64,000 nucleotides of DNA, taken from the NCBI RefSeq assembly GCF_001571005.1, contig NZ_BCST01000008.1, positions 62,001 to 126,000 on the forward strand. Direction: 5' to 3'. The position numbers and the translations under genes were made by a program. The notes below the pieces were generated by a model. The model ran no database searches and was not told the origin of the DNA. It saw only the letters and a program-made list of their open reading frames with translations. Shown piece by piece: positions 34,805 through 43,968 of this stretch (position 1 is its first letter; each line of letters begins with the position of its first letter). Source of the DNA: Herbiconiux solani NBRC 106740. Lineage in GTDB: Bacteria; Actinomycetota; Actinomycetes; Actinomycetales; Microbacteriaceae.

Positions 34805-34843
34805 GTTCGGATTGCGGACTTTTGGTTCAGATTACGGACTTTT
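34805..34843. promoter_or_regulatory. Direct repeat, candidate IclR operator
   Basis: Two 19-base copies, GTTCGGATTGCGGACTTTT (34805-34823) and GTTCAGATTACGGACTTTT (34825-34843), differ at two positions and are spaced by 20 bases, about two helical turns. They lie between the DUF6282 gene and the divergent IclR gene, and the second copy abuts a TATAAT (34843-34848) on the plus strand. This is a good place for the IclR protein to act on both promoters. Confidence 0.6.
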
Positions 34844-34994
34844 ATAATGGCTGTCCAGCCCGATCGCAGCCATCTCGCCGGTTTGTTGAATCCCGAATGT
34901 GTTCGAGATGCGAAATTGGTAATTGCATTATGAACATTTGCTTGCTTTACTGATCCAGGTACGCAGACACAGACCCTCGACGAGGAGGTGAGAG

Positions 34995-35771
34995 ATGACC
35001 GGCACGGCCACGGAACCCGGCGACGACCAGACGGTCATCGCCCTGCCCGACACCGAGCGCGGCGCGATCCAGTCGATCGAGCGCGCGGCCATGGTGCTGG
35101 CGCTGTTCGATCAGCACACGCGCACGCTCTCTCCGGCACTCGTCTCCGAGCGACTGGGGCTCAACCGCACGACGGCGCACCGCTATCTGCAGTCGCTCCA
35201 GGCGTCCGGCTTCCTGAACGCTTCCTACGGCCCGGGACCGCTGGTCGACCAGCTCTCCGGACTCGTCTCGAGCCGGCAGCAGATCCTCGCGCTGGCGCCG
35301 ACGATGCTGCGCGAGCTCTCCGACCGCACAGGCCTCACGGCCGTACTCAGCTTCCTCGGCCGCTCCGGCGCCGTCGTCGGGCACGTCGAGGAGGCCAACG
35401 CGGGCACGATCGTGCTGACCGTGCGGGTGGGCACGGTCCTCGAGCTCAAGGCGGCCCAGTCGCGCGCCCTGCTCGCCTTCCAGTCCGACCCCTCCGTCAT
35501 CAGCCGCCTCCACTCGAGCCTCTCCCCGGAGGAGGCCCGCAGGGAGAACCTCGAGCTGGCCCTCGTCCGGCGCGACCGGGTGGCCTGGGCCGACCTGGGA
35601 CGCGTCGGGCTCGCATCCGTCGCCGTGCCGGTCTTCGGCTCCGACGACGTGCAGGCGGCGATGGCGGTGCTGGGCACGACGACGATGCTCCCTCCCTCCG
35701 AGCGATCGGCAGACCGCGTGACGATGCTGAGAGAAGCCGCTGAGCAGCTCAGCGCGATGGTGAACGGATGA
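34995..35771 (+). CDS. IclR-family regulator divergent from the BKACE operon
   Basis: A 258-residue regulator: N-terminal winged helix (SIERAAMVLALFDQHTRTLS, LNRTTAHRYLQSLQAS) and a GAF-like effector domain (LTAVLSFLGRSGAVVGHVEE onward). GAGGAGGTGAGAG precedes the ATG. It is divergent from the DUF6282 gene and immediately upstream of a PotB-like permease gene, so it likely controls both the second catabolic operon and this importer. A direct repeat lies between them. Confidence 0.9.
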   Translation: MTGTATEPGDDQTVIALPDTERGAIQSIERAAMVLALFDQHTRTLSPALVSERLGLNRTTAHRYLQSLQASGFLNASYGPGPLVDQLSGLVSSRQQILALAPTMLRELSDRTGLTAVLSFLGRSGAVVGHVEEANAGTIVLTVRVGTVLELKAAQSRALLAFQSDPSVISRLHSSLSPEEARRENLELALVRRDRVAWADLGRVGLASVAVPVFGSDDVQAAMAVLGTTTMLPPSERSADRVTMLREAAEQLSAMVNG

Positions 35772-35778
35772 CCACGAC

Positions 35779-36651
35779 ATGACAACCACGACCCGAACCC
35801 GACGGGCTCCCCGCGCGAGCTGGCTCCTCCTGGTGCCGGCGCTCGCCCTCCTCGCCGTCATCCTGCTCGTCCCCCTCGGGCAGAGCCTGCTGCGGAGCAT
35901 CGGCACGCCCCAGTTCACGCTGGAGCACTACGCCGGCCTCTTCACCGACGGAGTGACGATGACCGTGCTCGGGCGTACCGCCCTCACCGCGGTGATCGTC
36001 ACCATCGTCGCGTTCCTCCTCGGCTATCCCTACGCCTACCTGATGACCCGCGTCGGTCCGCGACTGCGCGGCGTGCTTCTCGTGATCGTGCTGATCCCGT
36101 TCTGGACCTCGGTCATGGCCCGCAACTACGCCTGGATCGTGCTGCTGCAGCGCGGCGGCCCGGTGCAGAGCGTCTTCGAGTTCTTCGGGGCCGGTGACGT
36201 GGTCTTCCAGGGCAGCGTCGTCGGCGTCACGATCGCGATGAGCCAGGTGCTGCTGCCCTTCATGGTGCTGCCGCTGTTCAGCTCGCTCGGCGGGATCGAC
36301 CGCAAGCTGCTGCTGGCCGCGCGGGGCCTCGGCTCGTCGCCGCTGGTCGCGTTCTGGAAGATCTACTGGCCGCTGTCCCGCGGAGGCGTCGTCTCCGGGC
36401 TGATCCTCGTGTTCACGCTGAGCCTCGGCTTCTACGTCACACCGGCGCTGCTCGGTTCGCCCCAGCAGTCCTTGATCGCCCAGCTGCTCGCCCAGCGCAC
36501 CACGCAGCTGCTCGACTTCGCCGGAGCCGGCGCCCTGGGCATCCTGGTGCTCGTCATCACCCTCGCCCTGGTCGCCTGGGCCAACCGCTTCGGCGGCACC
36601 ATCTCGGCGATCGGCGTCGCCAGCACCTCACAGCAGAAGGAGTCGCGATGA
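35779..36651 (+). CDS. ABC permease, spermidine/putrescine type (PotB-like)
   Basis: A 290-residue inner-membrane subunit with six predicted helices and the typical coupling loop AARGLGSSPLVAFWKIYWPLSRGGVVSG (EAA loop, split over residues about 187-214). It follows the IclR gene by seven bases and shares four bases with the next permease (ATGA). The substrate is likely a small cation or organic acid imported for the neighbouring pathway; polyamine is not shown. Confidence 0.9.
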   Translation: MTTTTRTRRAPRASWLLLVPALALLAVILLVPLGQSLLRSIGTPQFTLEHYAGLFTDGVTMTVLGRTALTAVIVTIVAFLLGYPYAYLMTRVGPRLRGVLLVIVLIPFWTSVMARNYAWIVLLQRGGPVQSVFEFFGAGDVVFQGSVVGVTIAMSQVLLPFMVLPLFSSLGGIDRKLLLAARGLGSSPLVAFWKIYWPLSRGGVVSGLILVFTLSLGFYVTPALLGSPQQSLIAQLLAQRTTQLLDFAGAGALGILVLVITLALVAWANRFGGTISAIGVASTSQQKESR

Positions 36652-37484
36652 GCACCGCCGTGAAGGGCACGACCCGCCGGCCGACCCGTCGTCAGCGCGG
36701 GGTCGATCCGATCCCGCGGTGGCTGATCGTCATCGGCGCCGCCGTGGCGCTCTACTTCATCCTCCCGACGCTGATCGTCATCCCGCTCAGCTTCAGCTCG
36801 GCCTCGGCGTTCGAGTTCCCGCCGAAAGACTTCTCGCTCCGCTGGTACGAGAACTTCTTCACCGACCCGATCTGGCTGAAGTCCCTCGGCAACTCGTTCC
36901 TCGTGGCGATCCTCGCGGCGCTGATCGCGACGATCGTGGGCACGGCGGCCGCGGTCGGGCTCAACCGGCTGACCGGGCGGCTGGCCGGGTTCCTGCGCAC
37001 GCTGCTGATGATCTCGATGGTCACCCCGGCGATCGTGGTCGCCGTCGCGGTGTACATCTCGTTCCTCCAGTGGCACCTGACGGGCAGCCTCCTCGGCTAC
37101 GTGCTGGCCCATGCGGCACTGGGTGTGCCGTTCGTGCTCGTCTCGGTGACCACGGCCCTCGGCGGTTTCGATGCGACGCTGCTCCGGGCGTCGTCGTCGC
37201 TCGGCGCCTCGCCGCTGCACTCGTTCATCCGCGTGACCATGCCGCTGATCAGCCGAGGCGTGATCACGGGCGCCATCTTCGCCTTCGTCACCTCGTTCGA
37301 CGAGGTCGTGATCGCGCTGTTCCTGCGCTCGCCCACGTTCCAGACGCTGCCCGTGCAGATGTACAACAGCGTGACGTTCGAGCTCGACCCCACCATCTCC
37401 GCCTCGTCGAGCCTCGTCGTCGTCGTGGTGACCATCATCTTCCTCGTGCCGCTGCTCATCGGCAGCCGTAAGAAGACCCGTTAG
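36648..37484 (+). CDS. ABC permease, spermidine/putrescine type (PotC-like)
   Basis: A 278-residue membrane protein with six predicted helices (about 20-40, 80-105, 115-140, 150-170, 205-225, 245-270) and the coupling loop RASSSLGASPLHSFIRVTMPL. Start ATG overlaps the preceding gene. It completes the channel of the Pot-like importer with its partner and precedes the ATPase gene by nine bases. Confidence 0.9.
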   Translation: MSTAVKGTTRRPTRRQRGVDPIPRWLIVIGAAVALYFILPTLIVIPLSFSSASAFEFPPKDFSLRWYENFFTDPIWLKSLGNSFLVAILAALIATIVGTAAAVGLNRLTGRLAGFLRTLLMISMVTPAIVVAVAVYISFLQWHLTGSLLGYVLAHAALGVPFVLVSVTTALGGFDATLLRASSSLGASPLHSFIRVTMPLISRGVITGAIFAFVTSFDEVVIALFLRSPTFQTLPVQMYNSVTFELDPTISASSSLVVVVVTIIFLVPLLIGSRKKTR

Positions 37485-37493
37485 GAGACCGCC

Positions 37494-38648
37494 TTGACCA
37501 TTTCCAGCAAAGAAGCACCCGCCGGCCCCGCCACCCCCGTGGCGTCGGCCCCGGCGTCCGGTCGGCAGGGCACCCAGATCCGTCTCGCGGACGTGACGAA
37601 GGACTACGGTCTGGCCGCACCCGCCGTCGACGCCATCTCCCTGACGATCGAGCCGGGAGAGTTCATGACGCTGCTGGGCCCGAGCGGCTCGGGCAAGACC
37701 ACGACGCTCAACCTGATCGCCGGTTTCGAGACGCTCACGGCCGGCACGATCGCGTTGAACGGCTCCGACGTGGGCACCCTGCCGCCGCACAAGCGCAACC
37801 TGGGCATGCTGTTCCAGAACTACGCCCTGTTCCCGCACCTCACGGTCGCGCAGAACGTCGCCTACCCACTGCGCGAGCGCAAGGTCGGGAAGGCCGAGAT
37901 CGCCCGGCGGGTCGCGGAGGTGCTCGATCTCGTGCAGCTGCCCGGCCGCGACGGCAACTACCCCTCGCAACTCTCCGGCGGCCAGCAGCAGCGAGTCGCC
38001 CTCGCCCGGGCGATCGTCTTCAACCCCGCCGCCCTGCTGCTGGACGAGCCGCTCGGCGCGCTGGACCGCAACCTCCGCGGTGCACTGCAGATGGAGATCC
38101 GCCGCATCCACCGCGAGGTCGGATCCACCTTCGTGTTCGTCACGCACGACCAGGAGGAGGCGATGAACCTCTCCGACCGGATCGCCCTGTTCAACAGCGG
38201 CCACATCGAGCAGGTGGGCACGCCCGAGGAGCTCTACCGGCGTCCCGACACCCTCTTCACCGCCCGCTTCCTCGGCGACTCCAACGTCTTCGATCTGGGC
38301 AGCGGCAGCTTCGGCTCGACGGCCAGCTGGGAAGGCAACTCGTGGGCGGTCGACCCGGCCACGATCTCCGGGCACTCCGGCGTCTCCTCGCACGCGGCCA
38401 TCGTGGTCCGTCCGGAGGACGTGCGGATCGTGTCCGATCCCACCGCCGTCCCCGCCGGAGCGAACTCGGTCGGCGCCGCCGTCCGCGACGTCGAGTACAT
38501 GGGCTCCTACCGCACCGTGATGCTCGACGTCGGGCAGGCAGGCCGGCTCGGCCGTGCCCGGGTCGACGCCCTCGACTCCGCCTTCTCGATCGGCGACCGG
38601 GTCACCGCGTGGTGGCGACCCGAACGCCAGCGCATCGTCGCCGCCTGA
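37494..38648 (+). CDS. ABC ATPase, PotA-like
   Basis: A 384-residue importer ATPase with Walker A GPSGSGKTT (about residues 62-70), signature LSGGQQQRVALARAI and Walker B LLLDEPLGALD, followed by a TOBE domain (about 280-384, VVRPEDVRI, GAAVRDVEYMGSYRTVMLDV). The start is a rare TTG (MTISSKEAPAG) preceded by TAGGAG within the stop of the permease gene. The TOBE domain marks it as a regulated sugar/polyamine-type ATPase. Confidence 0.9.
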   Translation: MTISSKEAPAGPATPVASAPASGRQGTQIRLADVTKDYGLAAPAVDAISLTIEPGEFMTLLGPSGSGKTTTLNLIAGFETLTAGTIALNGSDVGTLPPHKRNLGMLFQNYALFPHLTVAQNVAYPLRERKVGKAEIARRVAEVLDLVQLPGRDGNYPSQLSGGQQQRVALARAIVFNPAALLLDEPLGALDRNLRGALQMEIRRIHREVGSTFVFVTHDQEEAMNLSDRIALFNSGHIEQVGTPEELYRRPDTLFTARFLGDSNVFDLGSGSFGSTASWEGNSWAVDPATISGHSGVSSHAAIVVRPEDVRIVSDPTAVPAGANSVGAAVRDVEYMGSYRTVMLDVGQAGRLGRARVDALDSAFSIGDRVTAWWRPERQRIVAA

Positions 38649-38748
38649 CCCGGGCGCGCGCATCCTCTCCCTTCCCCGTTCCATCGACCCGTCACCCTCA
38701 CCCACCAGAGCGCCCGGCCCGCCGGATCGCCAACCGAAGGAATCGACA

Positions 38749-39834
38749 ATGATGTCCAGATCCAGAACCGTCACCATCGGCCTCAGCCTGATCGCCGTCA
38801 CCGGAGTGCTCTCCGGCTGCGCGGGCGGCACGTCGGACGCCGGCAGCACCGGCTCCGCTGGCGGAGCAGACGCTCCGGCCACGATCACCTTCGTCGGCTA
38901 CGGCGGAGGCGGCCAGGACGCCCAGATCGAGGCCTGGCAGACGCCCTACACCGAAGCCCACCCGAACGTCACCTTCGTGAACACCTCGCCCCCGGACGTC
39001 GCGCAGGTCAAGGCGCAGGTCGACAGCGGCGCCGTGCAGTGGGACGTGATGGCGACAGCGCCCTACGCGGCGCAGCAGAACTGCGACACCCTCTTCGAGC
39101 CCCTCGACCTCAGCGCGATCGACCAGACCGACCTGGTTGAGGGCACGGTCGGCGAGTGCTACCTCGGCAACTGGATCAACGCGACCCCCATCGCCTACCG
39201 CACCGATGCCTTCCCCGCCGGGCAGGGTCCGAAGACCGTCGCCGACTTCTTCGACAAGGAGAAGTTCCCGGGCCAGCGCGGAATCGTCACGAACCTGCAG
39301 AACGGCATCCTCGAGTACCCGCTGCTGGCCGACGGGGTCGCTCCGGACGCCCTCTACCCGCTCGACGTCGACCGCTCGCTCGACAAGCTCGACAGCATCC
39401 GCGACGTCACGACCTTCGCGCCCAACGTCGGCGCGCTCCAGCAGGCCGTCGAGGCGAACCAGGTCGACATGTTCCTGCTCCCCGACTCCCGCCTGGTGCC
39501 GCTGCTCAAAGGCGGGATGGACATCACGATCGTCTGGGACGAGACGGTCGCCTCACTGAACGCCTTCGCGATCCCGAAGGGCGCTCCGAACAAGGATGCT
39601 GCGGTCGCCTTCATCTCCAGCGTCGTCGAGCCCGAGCAGGTCGCAAAGATCTCCGAGCTGCTCGGGGTGGCGCCGGTGAACACCGCCGCGAAGCCCCAGC
39701 TGGACGAGTTCACCAAGCAGGTCGAGGTCTACGGCCCCGCCAACACCGGAGGAACCGTGCTGCAGGACGTCGACTGGTACGCCGACAACTTCAACGACGT
39801 GTCGACCAAGCTCACCACCTGGTTGGCCGGATGA
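38749..39834 (+). CDS. Substrate-binding lipoprotein of the Pot-like importer
   Basis: A 361-residue PotD/PotF-like extracytoplasmic receptor. Lipobox LSGC with Cys24 follows a basic and hydrophobic signal; a Gly/Ser linker leads to TITFVGYGGGGQDAQIEAW. Later text VQWDVMATAPY, TVADFFDKEKFPGQRG and FAIPKGAPNKDAAVAFISSV is typical of the family. AAGGA precedes two adjacent ATGs; the first is used. It is the last gene of the importer operon, 65 bases before the second IclR regulator. Confidence 0.9.
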   Translation: MMSRSRTVTIGLSLIAVTGVLSGCAGGTSDAGSTGSAGGADAPATITFVGYGGGGQDAQIEAWQTPYTEAHPNVTFVNTSPPDVAQVKAQVDSGAVQWDVMATAPYAAQQNCDTLFEPLDLSAIDQTDLVEGTVGECYLGNWINATPIAYRTDAFPAGQGPKTVADFFDKEKFPGQRGIVTNLQNGILEYPLLADGVAPDALYPLDVDRSLDKLDSIRDVTTFAPNVGALQQAVEANQVDMFLLPDSRLVPLLKGGMDITIVWDETVASLNAFAIPKGAPNKDAAVAFISSVVEPEQVAKISELLGVAPVNTAAKPQLDEFTKQVEVYGPANTGGTVLQDVDWYADNFNDVSTKLTTWLAG

Positions 39835-39899
39835 CCGTCGGGCTCGCGCTCGCGCCCCGCCACCCGGGCCGTGTTCCCCTTCTGAACTACGCTTCAGGC

Positions 39900-40691
39900 A
39901 TGGTGAACACCGAAGGCACAGGCGAGGCGTCCGGTTCCGACATCCAGGCGGTGGCCCGGGTCGGTCAGATCTGCTCCCTCTTCGGCCCGTACACGAACGA
40001 GCTGACGGCGGCAGACGTGGCCGAGCGCCTTCACCTGAACCGCACCACGGCGTACCGCTACTGCGCGTCGCTGGTCGCGGCCGGAATCCTCGAGCGCGGG
40101 CCCCGGCGGGGCGCCTTCGTCCTCGGCGGGCTCATGCTCCAGCTCGGCATCCACGCCCTCAGCCGCCGCCAGGTGATCGAGATCGCGCCTCCCCACCTCG
40201 CCGAGCTCGGCGCCTCCGTCAGGATGACCGCCGTGCTCAGCCTGTGGGGAGCGCGCGGCCCGGTGGTCGCGCTGGTCGAAGAGGACAAGAGCCGCACCGC
40301 GGTCGTCACCGTCCGGGCGGGTTCTCAGCTGGATGCCACAGCCGCCCAGACCCGCGTCTTCCTCGCCCATCTCGCCGACGAGCGGGCGATGGGCTGGCTG
40401 ACCGAGGGGGCGACGACCGCACAGCGGGCCGAGCTCGAGGCAGCCGTCTACACCGCCCGCCGGGCCGGCTACTGCATCGCCTCGCAGTCGGGCGGGGTCT
40501 TCTCCGCCGCCGCACCGGTCTTCGACGAGTTCGGCATCGCTGCGACCGTCGGGCTGCTCGGCGCCGACCCCCGCGCCGACCTCGGCCCCGGCTCCCCCAT
40601 CATCTCCGAGCTCCTGAAGACCACGTCGGCCCTCAGCAGCGAACTCCGCGGTACCCGAGAGGGACGACAGAATGAGAACTCCGACCTATGA
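39900..40691 (+). CDS. IclR-family regulator upstream of the cyclase gene
   Basis: A 263-residue regulator with a winged-helix N terminus (DVAERLHLNRTTAYRYCASL) and a GAF-like effector domain (VRMTAVLSLWGARGPVVALV onward). Its 3' end overlaps the start of the cyclase gene by 20 bases, which couples the two. The ligand is unknown. It is one of three IclR proteins within 8 kb, each beside a different gene group, implying stepwise control. Confidence 0.88.
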   Translation: MVNTEGTGEASGSDIQAVARVGQICSLFGPYTNELTAADVAERLHLNRTTAYRYCASLVAAGILERGPRRGAFVLGGLMLQLGIHALSRRQVIEIAPPHLAELGASVRMTAVLSLWGARGPVVALVEEDKSRTAVVTVRAGSQLDATAAQTRVFLAHLADERAMGWLTEGATTAQRAELEAAVYTARRAGYCIASQSGGVFSAAAPVFDEFGIAATVGLLGADPRADLGPGSPIISELLKTTSALSSELRGTREGRQNENSDL

Positions 40692-41652
40692 CGAGCTCGC
40701 CTCGGCCGTGCCTCCGGGCTCGAGCTGGGACGTCTTCGGCCGTCAGGACCAGCTCGGCACGATCAACTTCCTGACCCCCGACCGGGTCGCCGCCGCCGCG
40801 CGACTGGTGCGCACCGGGAAGCGGTTCGGGCTCGATCATCCCGTCACTGCGTTCGAGCCGTATCCCACGGGCACCCGGCGCGCGCTCCGGCACGAGGTGT
40901 TCTCCAACAACGAGTGGCATCGCGACGACTTCGTCGACTCCTTCTACCTGCAGTCCTCCTCGCAGATCGACGCCCTGCGGCACATCGGGCACCCGGAGCA
41001 CGGCTTCTACAACGGACTGGCCCCCGATGCCAACGGTCCCGGCACCACGACCCTCGGCGTGCACAACTGGGCACGCGCCGGGATCGCCGGCCGCGGGGTG
41101 CTCCTCGACCTCCCGCGCTTCTTCGAGCGCAACGGGCGGGAGTACGACCCCACCCGCACGATCGTCGTGGATGCCCGGATGCTCGACGACCTGGCCGAGA
41201 GCCAGGGCGTGACCTGGAACGGCGGCGACATGCTCCTGCTGCGCACCGGCTGGGCGGAGCAGTACCTCGTCAAGACGCCCGAGCAGCGACTCGAGACACC
41301 GTGGAGGCGGTCGCCGGGACTCGCCCAGCGCGAGGAGATCCTGCGCTGGCTGTGGGACCACGAGATCGCGCTCGTGGCGGCCGACAACCTCGCGGTCGAG
41401 GCCGATCCCGTGATCGACAGCGACTTCCGGACCCCGGGCGAGCGGCCGCCCGAGAAGGGTGTCGACCACAGCGGGATGCTCCACCGGCCGCTGATCGCCC
41501 TGCTCGGGATGGCCCTCGGCGAACTCTGGAAGCTGGACGACCTCGCCGCGGACTGCGCCGACGACGGGATCTACGAGTTCCTGCTCACCTGCAAGCCGCT
41601 CAACCTGATCGGCGGGGTCGGCTCACCGCCGAACGCGATCGCCCTCAAGTGA
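40672..41652 (+). CDS. Cyclase-family protein (kynurenine-formamidase-like) with altered metal motif
   Basis: A 326-residue protein of the cyclase/formamidase superfamily by overall text: DQLGTINFLTPDRV, GRGVLLDLPRFFE, GGDMLLLRTGWAEQYL and VAADNLAVEADP. The family's metal-binding His-x-Gly-Thr-His-x-Asp motif appears here as SSSQIDALRH, keeping the Asp and last His but losing the first two His. It may use a different active site or be non-hydrolytic. It overlaps the IclR gene at its start and the convergent IclR gene by 30 bases at its end. Confidence 0.83.
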   Translation: MRTPTYDELASAVPPGSSWDVFGRQDQLGTINFLTPDRVAAAARLVRTGKRFGLDHPVTAFEPYPTGTRRALRHEVFSNNEWHRDDFVDSFYLQSSSQIDALRHIGHPEHGFYNGLAPDANGPGTTTLGVHNWARAGIAGRGVLLDLPRFFERNGREYDPTRTIVVDARMLDDLAESQGVTWNGGDMLLLRTGWAEQYLVKTPEQRLETPWRRSPGLAQREEILRWLWDHEIALVAADNLAVEADPVIDSDFRTPGERPPEKGVDHSGMLHRPLIALLGMALGELWKLDDLAADCADDGIYEFLLTCKPLNLIGGVGSPPNAIALK

Positions 41653-42432
41653 CCGCAGCGCCGTCCCGACCGCGTGCGCCTGCTCCAGCAGGAGCCGGCC
41701 CAGCTCGGGGCGGCGATCCGGGCGGAACCGGGACTCGATCCCGGTGAGGCTGAGCGCCCAGGCCGGGCGGCCTGCCGCGTCGAACACCGCGGCCCCCATT
41801 CCCCAGCTGCCCTCGAGGATCAGCGCCGGATTGACGGCGTACCCGTTCTCGCGGGTGGTGGCGATGCGTTCGCGCACCGCACCTTCGGCGTGCTCGGCCC
41901 CCCAGCGCTCGTCGAGGCGGGCCTGACCCAGGTACTCGTCGATCTCGACCTCGGGGAGGTAGGAGAGGATCGCCAGCCCGGCGGAGGCGACCCCGAGCGG
42001 GAAGCGGACTCCTTCGTAGAGCACGAAGGAACGCACCGGGAAGCTGCCCTCCTCCCGCAGCAGACAGACGGTCTCGGCGCCGCGGCGGGCGGAGAAGAAG
42101 GCGCTCTCCCCCGTCTCGCGGGCGAGCAGGCGGACGCTCTCGCGAGCCGCATCCGTGATGTCGTAGCGGTCGGCGGCGAGCGACCCGAGCAGGTACAGCT
42201 CGGGGCCGAGGAACCAGCGACCCCGGGCGCGGTCGTGGTCCAGGAAGCCCTCGGCGGCGAGCGACCCGAGGAGACGGTGGGTGGTCGGGCGGGTGAAGCC
42301 GGTCGCGTGGGCGACCGCGGCCGCGGTCACGCCCTCGGGGTAGCCGGAGACCACCCTCAGCACCTGACCCACCCGGGAGACGAGTTGTGCTCCCCGCATC
42401 GGATCCGCCGTCTGGTGGCTCGAGTTGTCCAT
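41623..42432 (-). CDS. IclR-family regulator divergent from CoA-transferase genes
   Basis: A 269-residue regulator, winged-helix text AVAHATGFTRPTTHRLLGSL and effector domain GESAFFSARRGAETVCLLRE onward. It is divergent from the CoA-transferase-thiolase operon across a 154-base gap that carries a clear promoter for that operon, so it likely regulates it. The 3' end overlaps the cyclase gene by 30 bases on the opposite strand. Confidence 0.9.
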   Translation of the reverse strand: MDNSSHQTADPMRGAQLVSRVGQVLRVVSGYPEGVTAAAVAHATGFTRPTTHRLLGSLAAEGFLDHDRARGRWFLGPELYLLGSLAADRYDITDAARESVRLLARETGESAFFSARRGAETVCLLREEGSFPVRSFVLYEGVRFPLGVASAGLAILSYLPEVEIDEYLGQARLDERWGAEHAEGAVRERIATTRENGYAVNPALILEGSWGMGAAVFDAAGRPAWALSLTGIESRFRPDRRPELGRLLLEQAHAVGTALRSLEGDRVRR

Positions 42433-42499
42433 ATGGTGAGCATAGTCTCGACCCGAGTCCAGACTGCGATCGGTGCCCGTGGGGCGATTGCCGTACGGA

Positions 42500-42528
42500 T
42501 TGACGCTGATTCAGGGCGCCCGTAGCAT
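42500..42528 (+). promoter_or_regulatory. Candidate promoter of the CoA-transferase/thiolase operon
   Basis: TTGACG (42500-42505), 17 bases, TAGCAT (42523-42528), 58 bases before the ATG of subunit A. Good sigma70-like spacing. It sits between that operon and the divergent IclR gene. Confidence 0.6.
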
Positions 42529-42586
42529 CCGAATCGGGGCCGATCTCTGACCACGAAGTGGACACCGGCCGCACGAAGGAGTGCTG

Positions 42587-43285
42587 ATGACGAAGATCTG
42601 GACGGGCGCCGCGGCGGCGCTGCGCGAGGTGATGAGCGACGGAGCAGTGATCGCCGTGGGTGGCTTCGGTCTGTCGGGGAACCCCACCGACCTGATCGAG
42701 GCGGTGCGCGACTCCGGCGCGACCGGGCTCACGATCGTCTCGAACAACATGGGCGTCGACGGCAAGGGCCTCGGGTTGCTGCTGGAGAACCGGCAGGTCA
42801 GCAAGGTCATCGCCTCCTACGTCGGGGAGAACCGGCTCTTCGCCCAGCAGTTCCTCGACGGCGAGCTGGAGGTCGAGTTCACCCCGCAGGGCACGCTCGC
42901 CGAGCGCCTGCGCGCGGGCGGAGCAGGCATCGCCGGCTTCTACACCAAGACCGGGGTGGGTACGCCGGTGGCCGAGGGCAAGCCGCACGCGGAGTTCGAC
43001 GGCGAGACGTTCGTGCTCGAACGCGGCATCGTGGCCGACGTCGCCCTCGTCCACGCCTGGCGGGCCGACCATGAGGGCAATCTCGTCTACCGCCACACGG
43101 CACGCAACTTCAATCCATTGGTCGCGACCGCCGGCCGGGTCACGATCGCCGAGGCCGAGCAGGTGGTCGACGACTGGCTCGACCCGAACGCCGTCGTCAC
43201 CCCCGGCATCTTCGTGCAGCGCCTCGTCGAGGCGCGCCCGCGCGTGAAGGACATCGAACAGCGAACCGTACGGAGGGCGTCATGA
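42587..43285 (+). CDS. 3-oxoacid/acetoacetate CoA-transferase subunit A
   Basis: A 232-residue AtoD/ScoA-like subunit: [54 protein letters not shown] and [20 protein letters not shown] are diagnostic. It moves CoA between acids with subunit B; acetoacetate from the BKACE step is the natural substrate here. AAGGAG lies five bases before the ATG. Stop and next start overlap by four bases (ATGA). Confidence 0.9.
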   Translation: MTKIWTGAAAALREVMSDGAVIAVGGFGLSGNPTDLIEAVRDSGATGLTIVSNNMGVDGKGLGLLLENRQVSKVIASYVGENRLFAQQFLDGELEVEFTPQGTLAERLRAGGAGIAGFYTKTGVGTPVAEGKPHAEFDGETFVLERGIVADVALVHAWRADHEGNLVYRHTARNFNPLVATAGRVTIAEAEQVVDDWLDPNAVVTPGIFVQRLVEARPRVKDIEQRTVRRAS

Positions 43286-43968
43286 GCTGGACCCGCGACG
43301 AGATGGCGGCGATCGCCGCCTCGGAACTCCGCGACGGCGAGTACGTCAACCTGGGGATCGGGATCCCCACGCTGGTGGCCAACCATCTCCCGCCGGGGGT
43401 CAGCGTGACCCTGCAGAGCGAGAACGGACTGCTCGGCATGGGCCCGTTCCCGCTCGAGGGCGAGGAGGACGCCGACCTGATCAACGCCGGGAAGCAGACG
43501 GTCACCCTCCAGGACGGGGGCAGCTACTTCGACTCGGCCACCTCGTTCGGGATGATCCGCGGCGGCCATGTCGCGAAGGCCATCCTCGGCGCCCTGCAGG
43601 TCGCGGGGAACGGCGACCTCGCGAATTGGACCATCCCGGGCAAGCTCGTGAAGGGCATGGGCGGGGCGATGGACCTCGTCGCCGGAACGCCGCGGGTGAT
43701 CGTGATCACCGACCACGTGGCCAAGGACGGCACGCCGAAGATCGTCGCCGAGTGCGACCTGCCGCTCACCGGGGCCGGCGTGGTCGACCGCATCATCACC
43801 GATCTCGCGGTCTTCGACGTGCAGGGCGGCGCGCTCGTCCTCCGCGCCGTGGCCCCGGGCGTCGAGGTCGACGAGGTGCGGGGGAAGACGGGGGCGGCGT
43901 TCACGGTGGCACTGGACGACGCTGCGGCATCCGGGGAGAACGCCTCGCTCGGGAAGGCGGCGCGGTGA
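43282..43968 (+). CDS. 3-oxoacid/acetoacetate CoA-transferase subunit B
   Basis: A 228-residue AtoA/ScoB-like catalytic subunit. The CoA-thioester-forming Glu is Glu47 in [11 protein letters not shown]; other family text is [34 protein letters not shown] and [16 protein letters not shown]. It overlaps both subunit A (ATGA) and the thiolase gene (GTGA), so the three proteins are made together. Confidence 0.92.
   Translation: MSWTRDEMAAIAASELRDGEYVNLGIGIPTLVANHLPPGVSVTLQSENGLLGMGPFPLEGEEDADLINAGKQTVTLQDGGSYFDSATSFGMIRGGHVAKAILGALQVAGNGDLANWTIPGKLVKGMGGAMDLVAGTPRVIVITDHVAKDGTPKIVAECDLPLTGAGVVDRIITDLAVFDVQGGALVLRAVAPGVEVDEVRGKTGAAFTVALDDAAASGENASLGKAAR

Noticed and set aside
36432-38888. An 818-codon open frame on the minus strand across the Pot-like importer
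   Set aside because: It is Arg/Gly/Asp-rich shadow text with no domain, antisense to well-supported permease and ATPase genes; long empty frames are common in GC-rich DNA.
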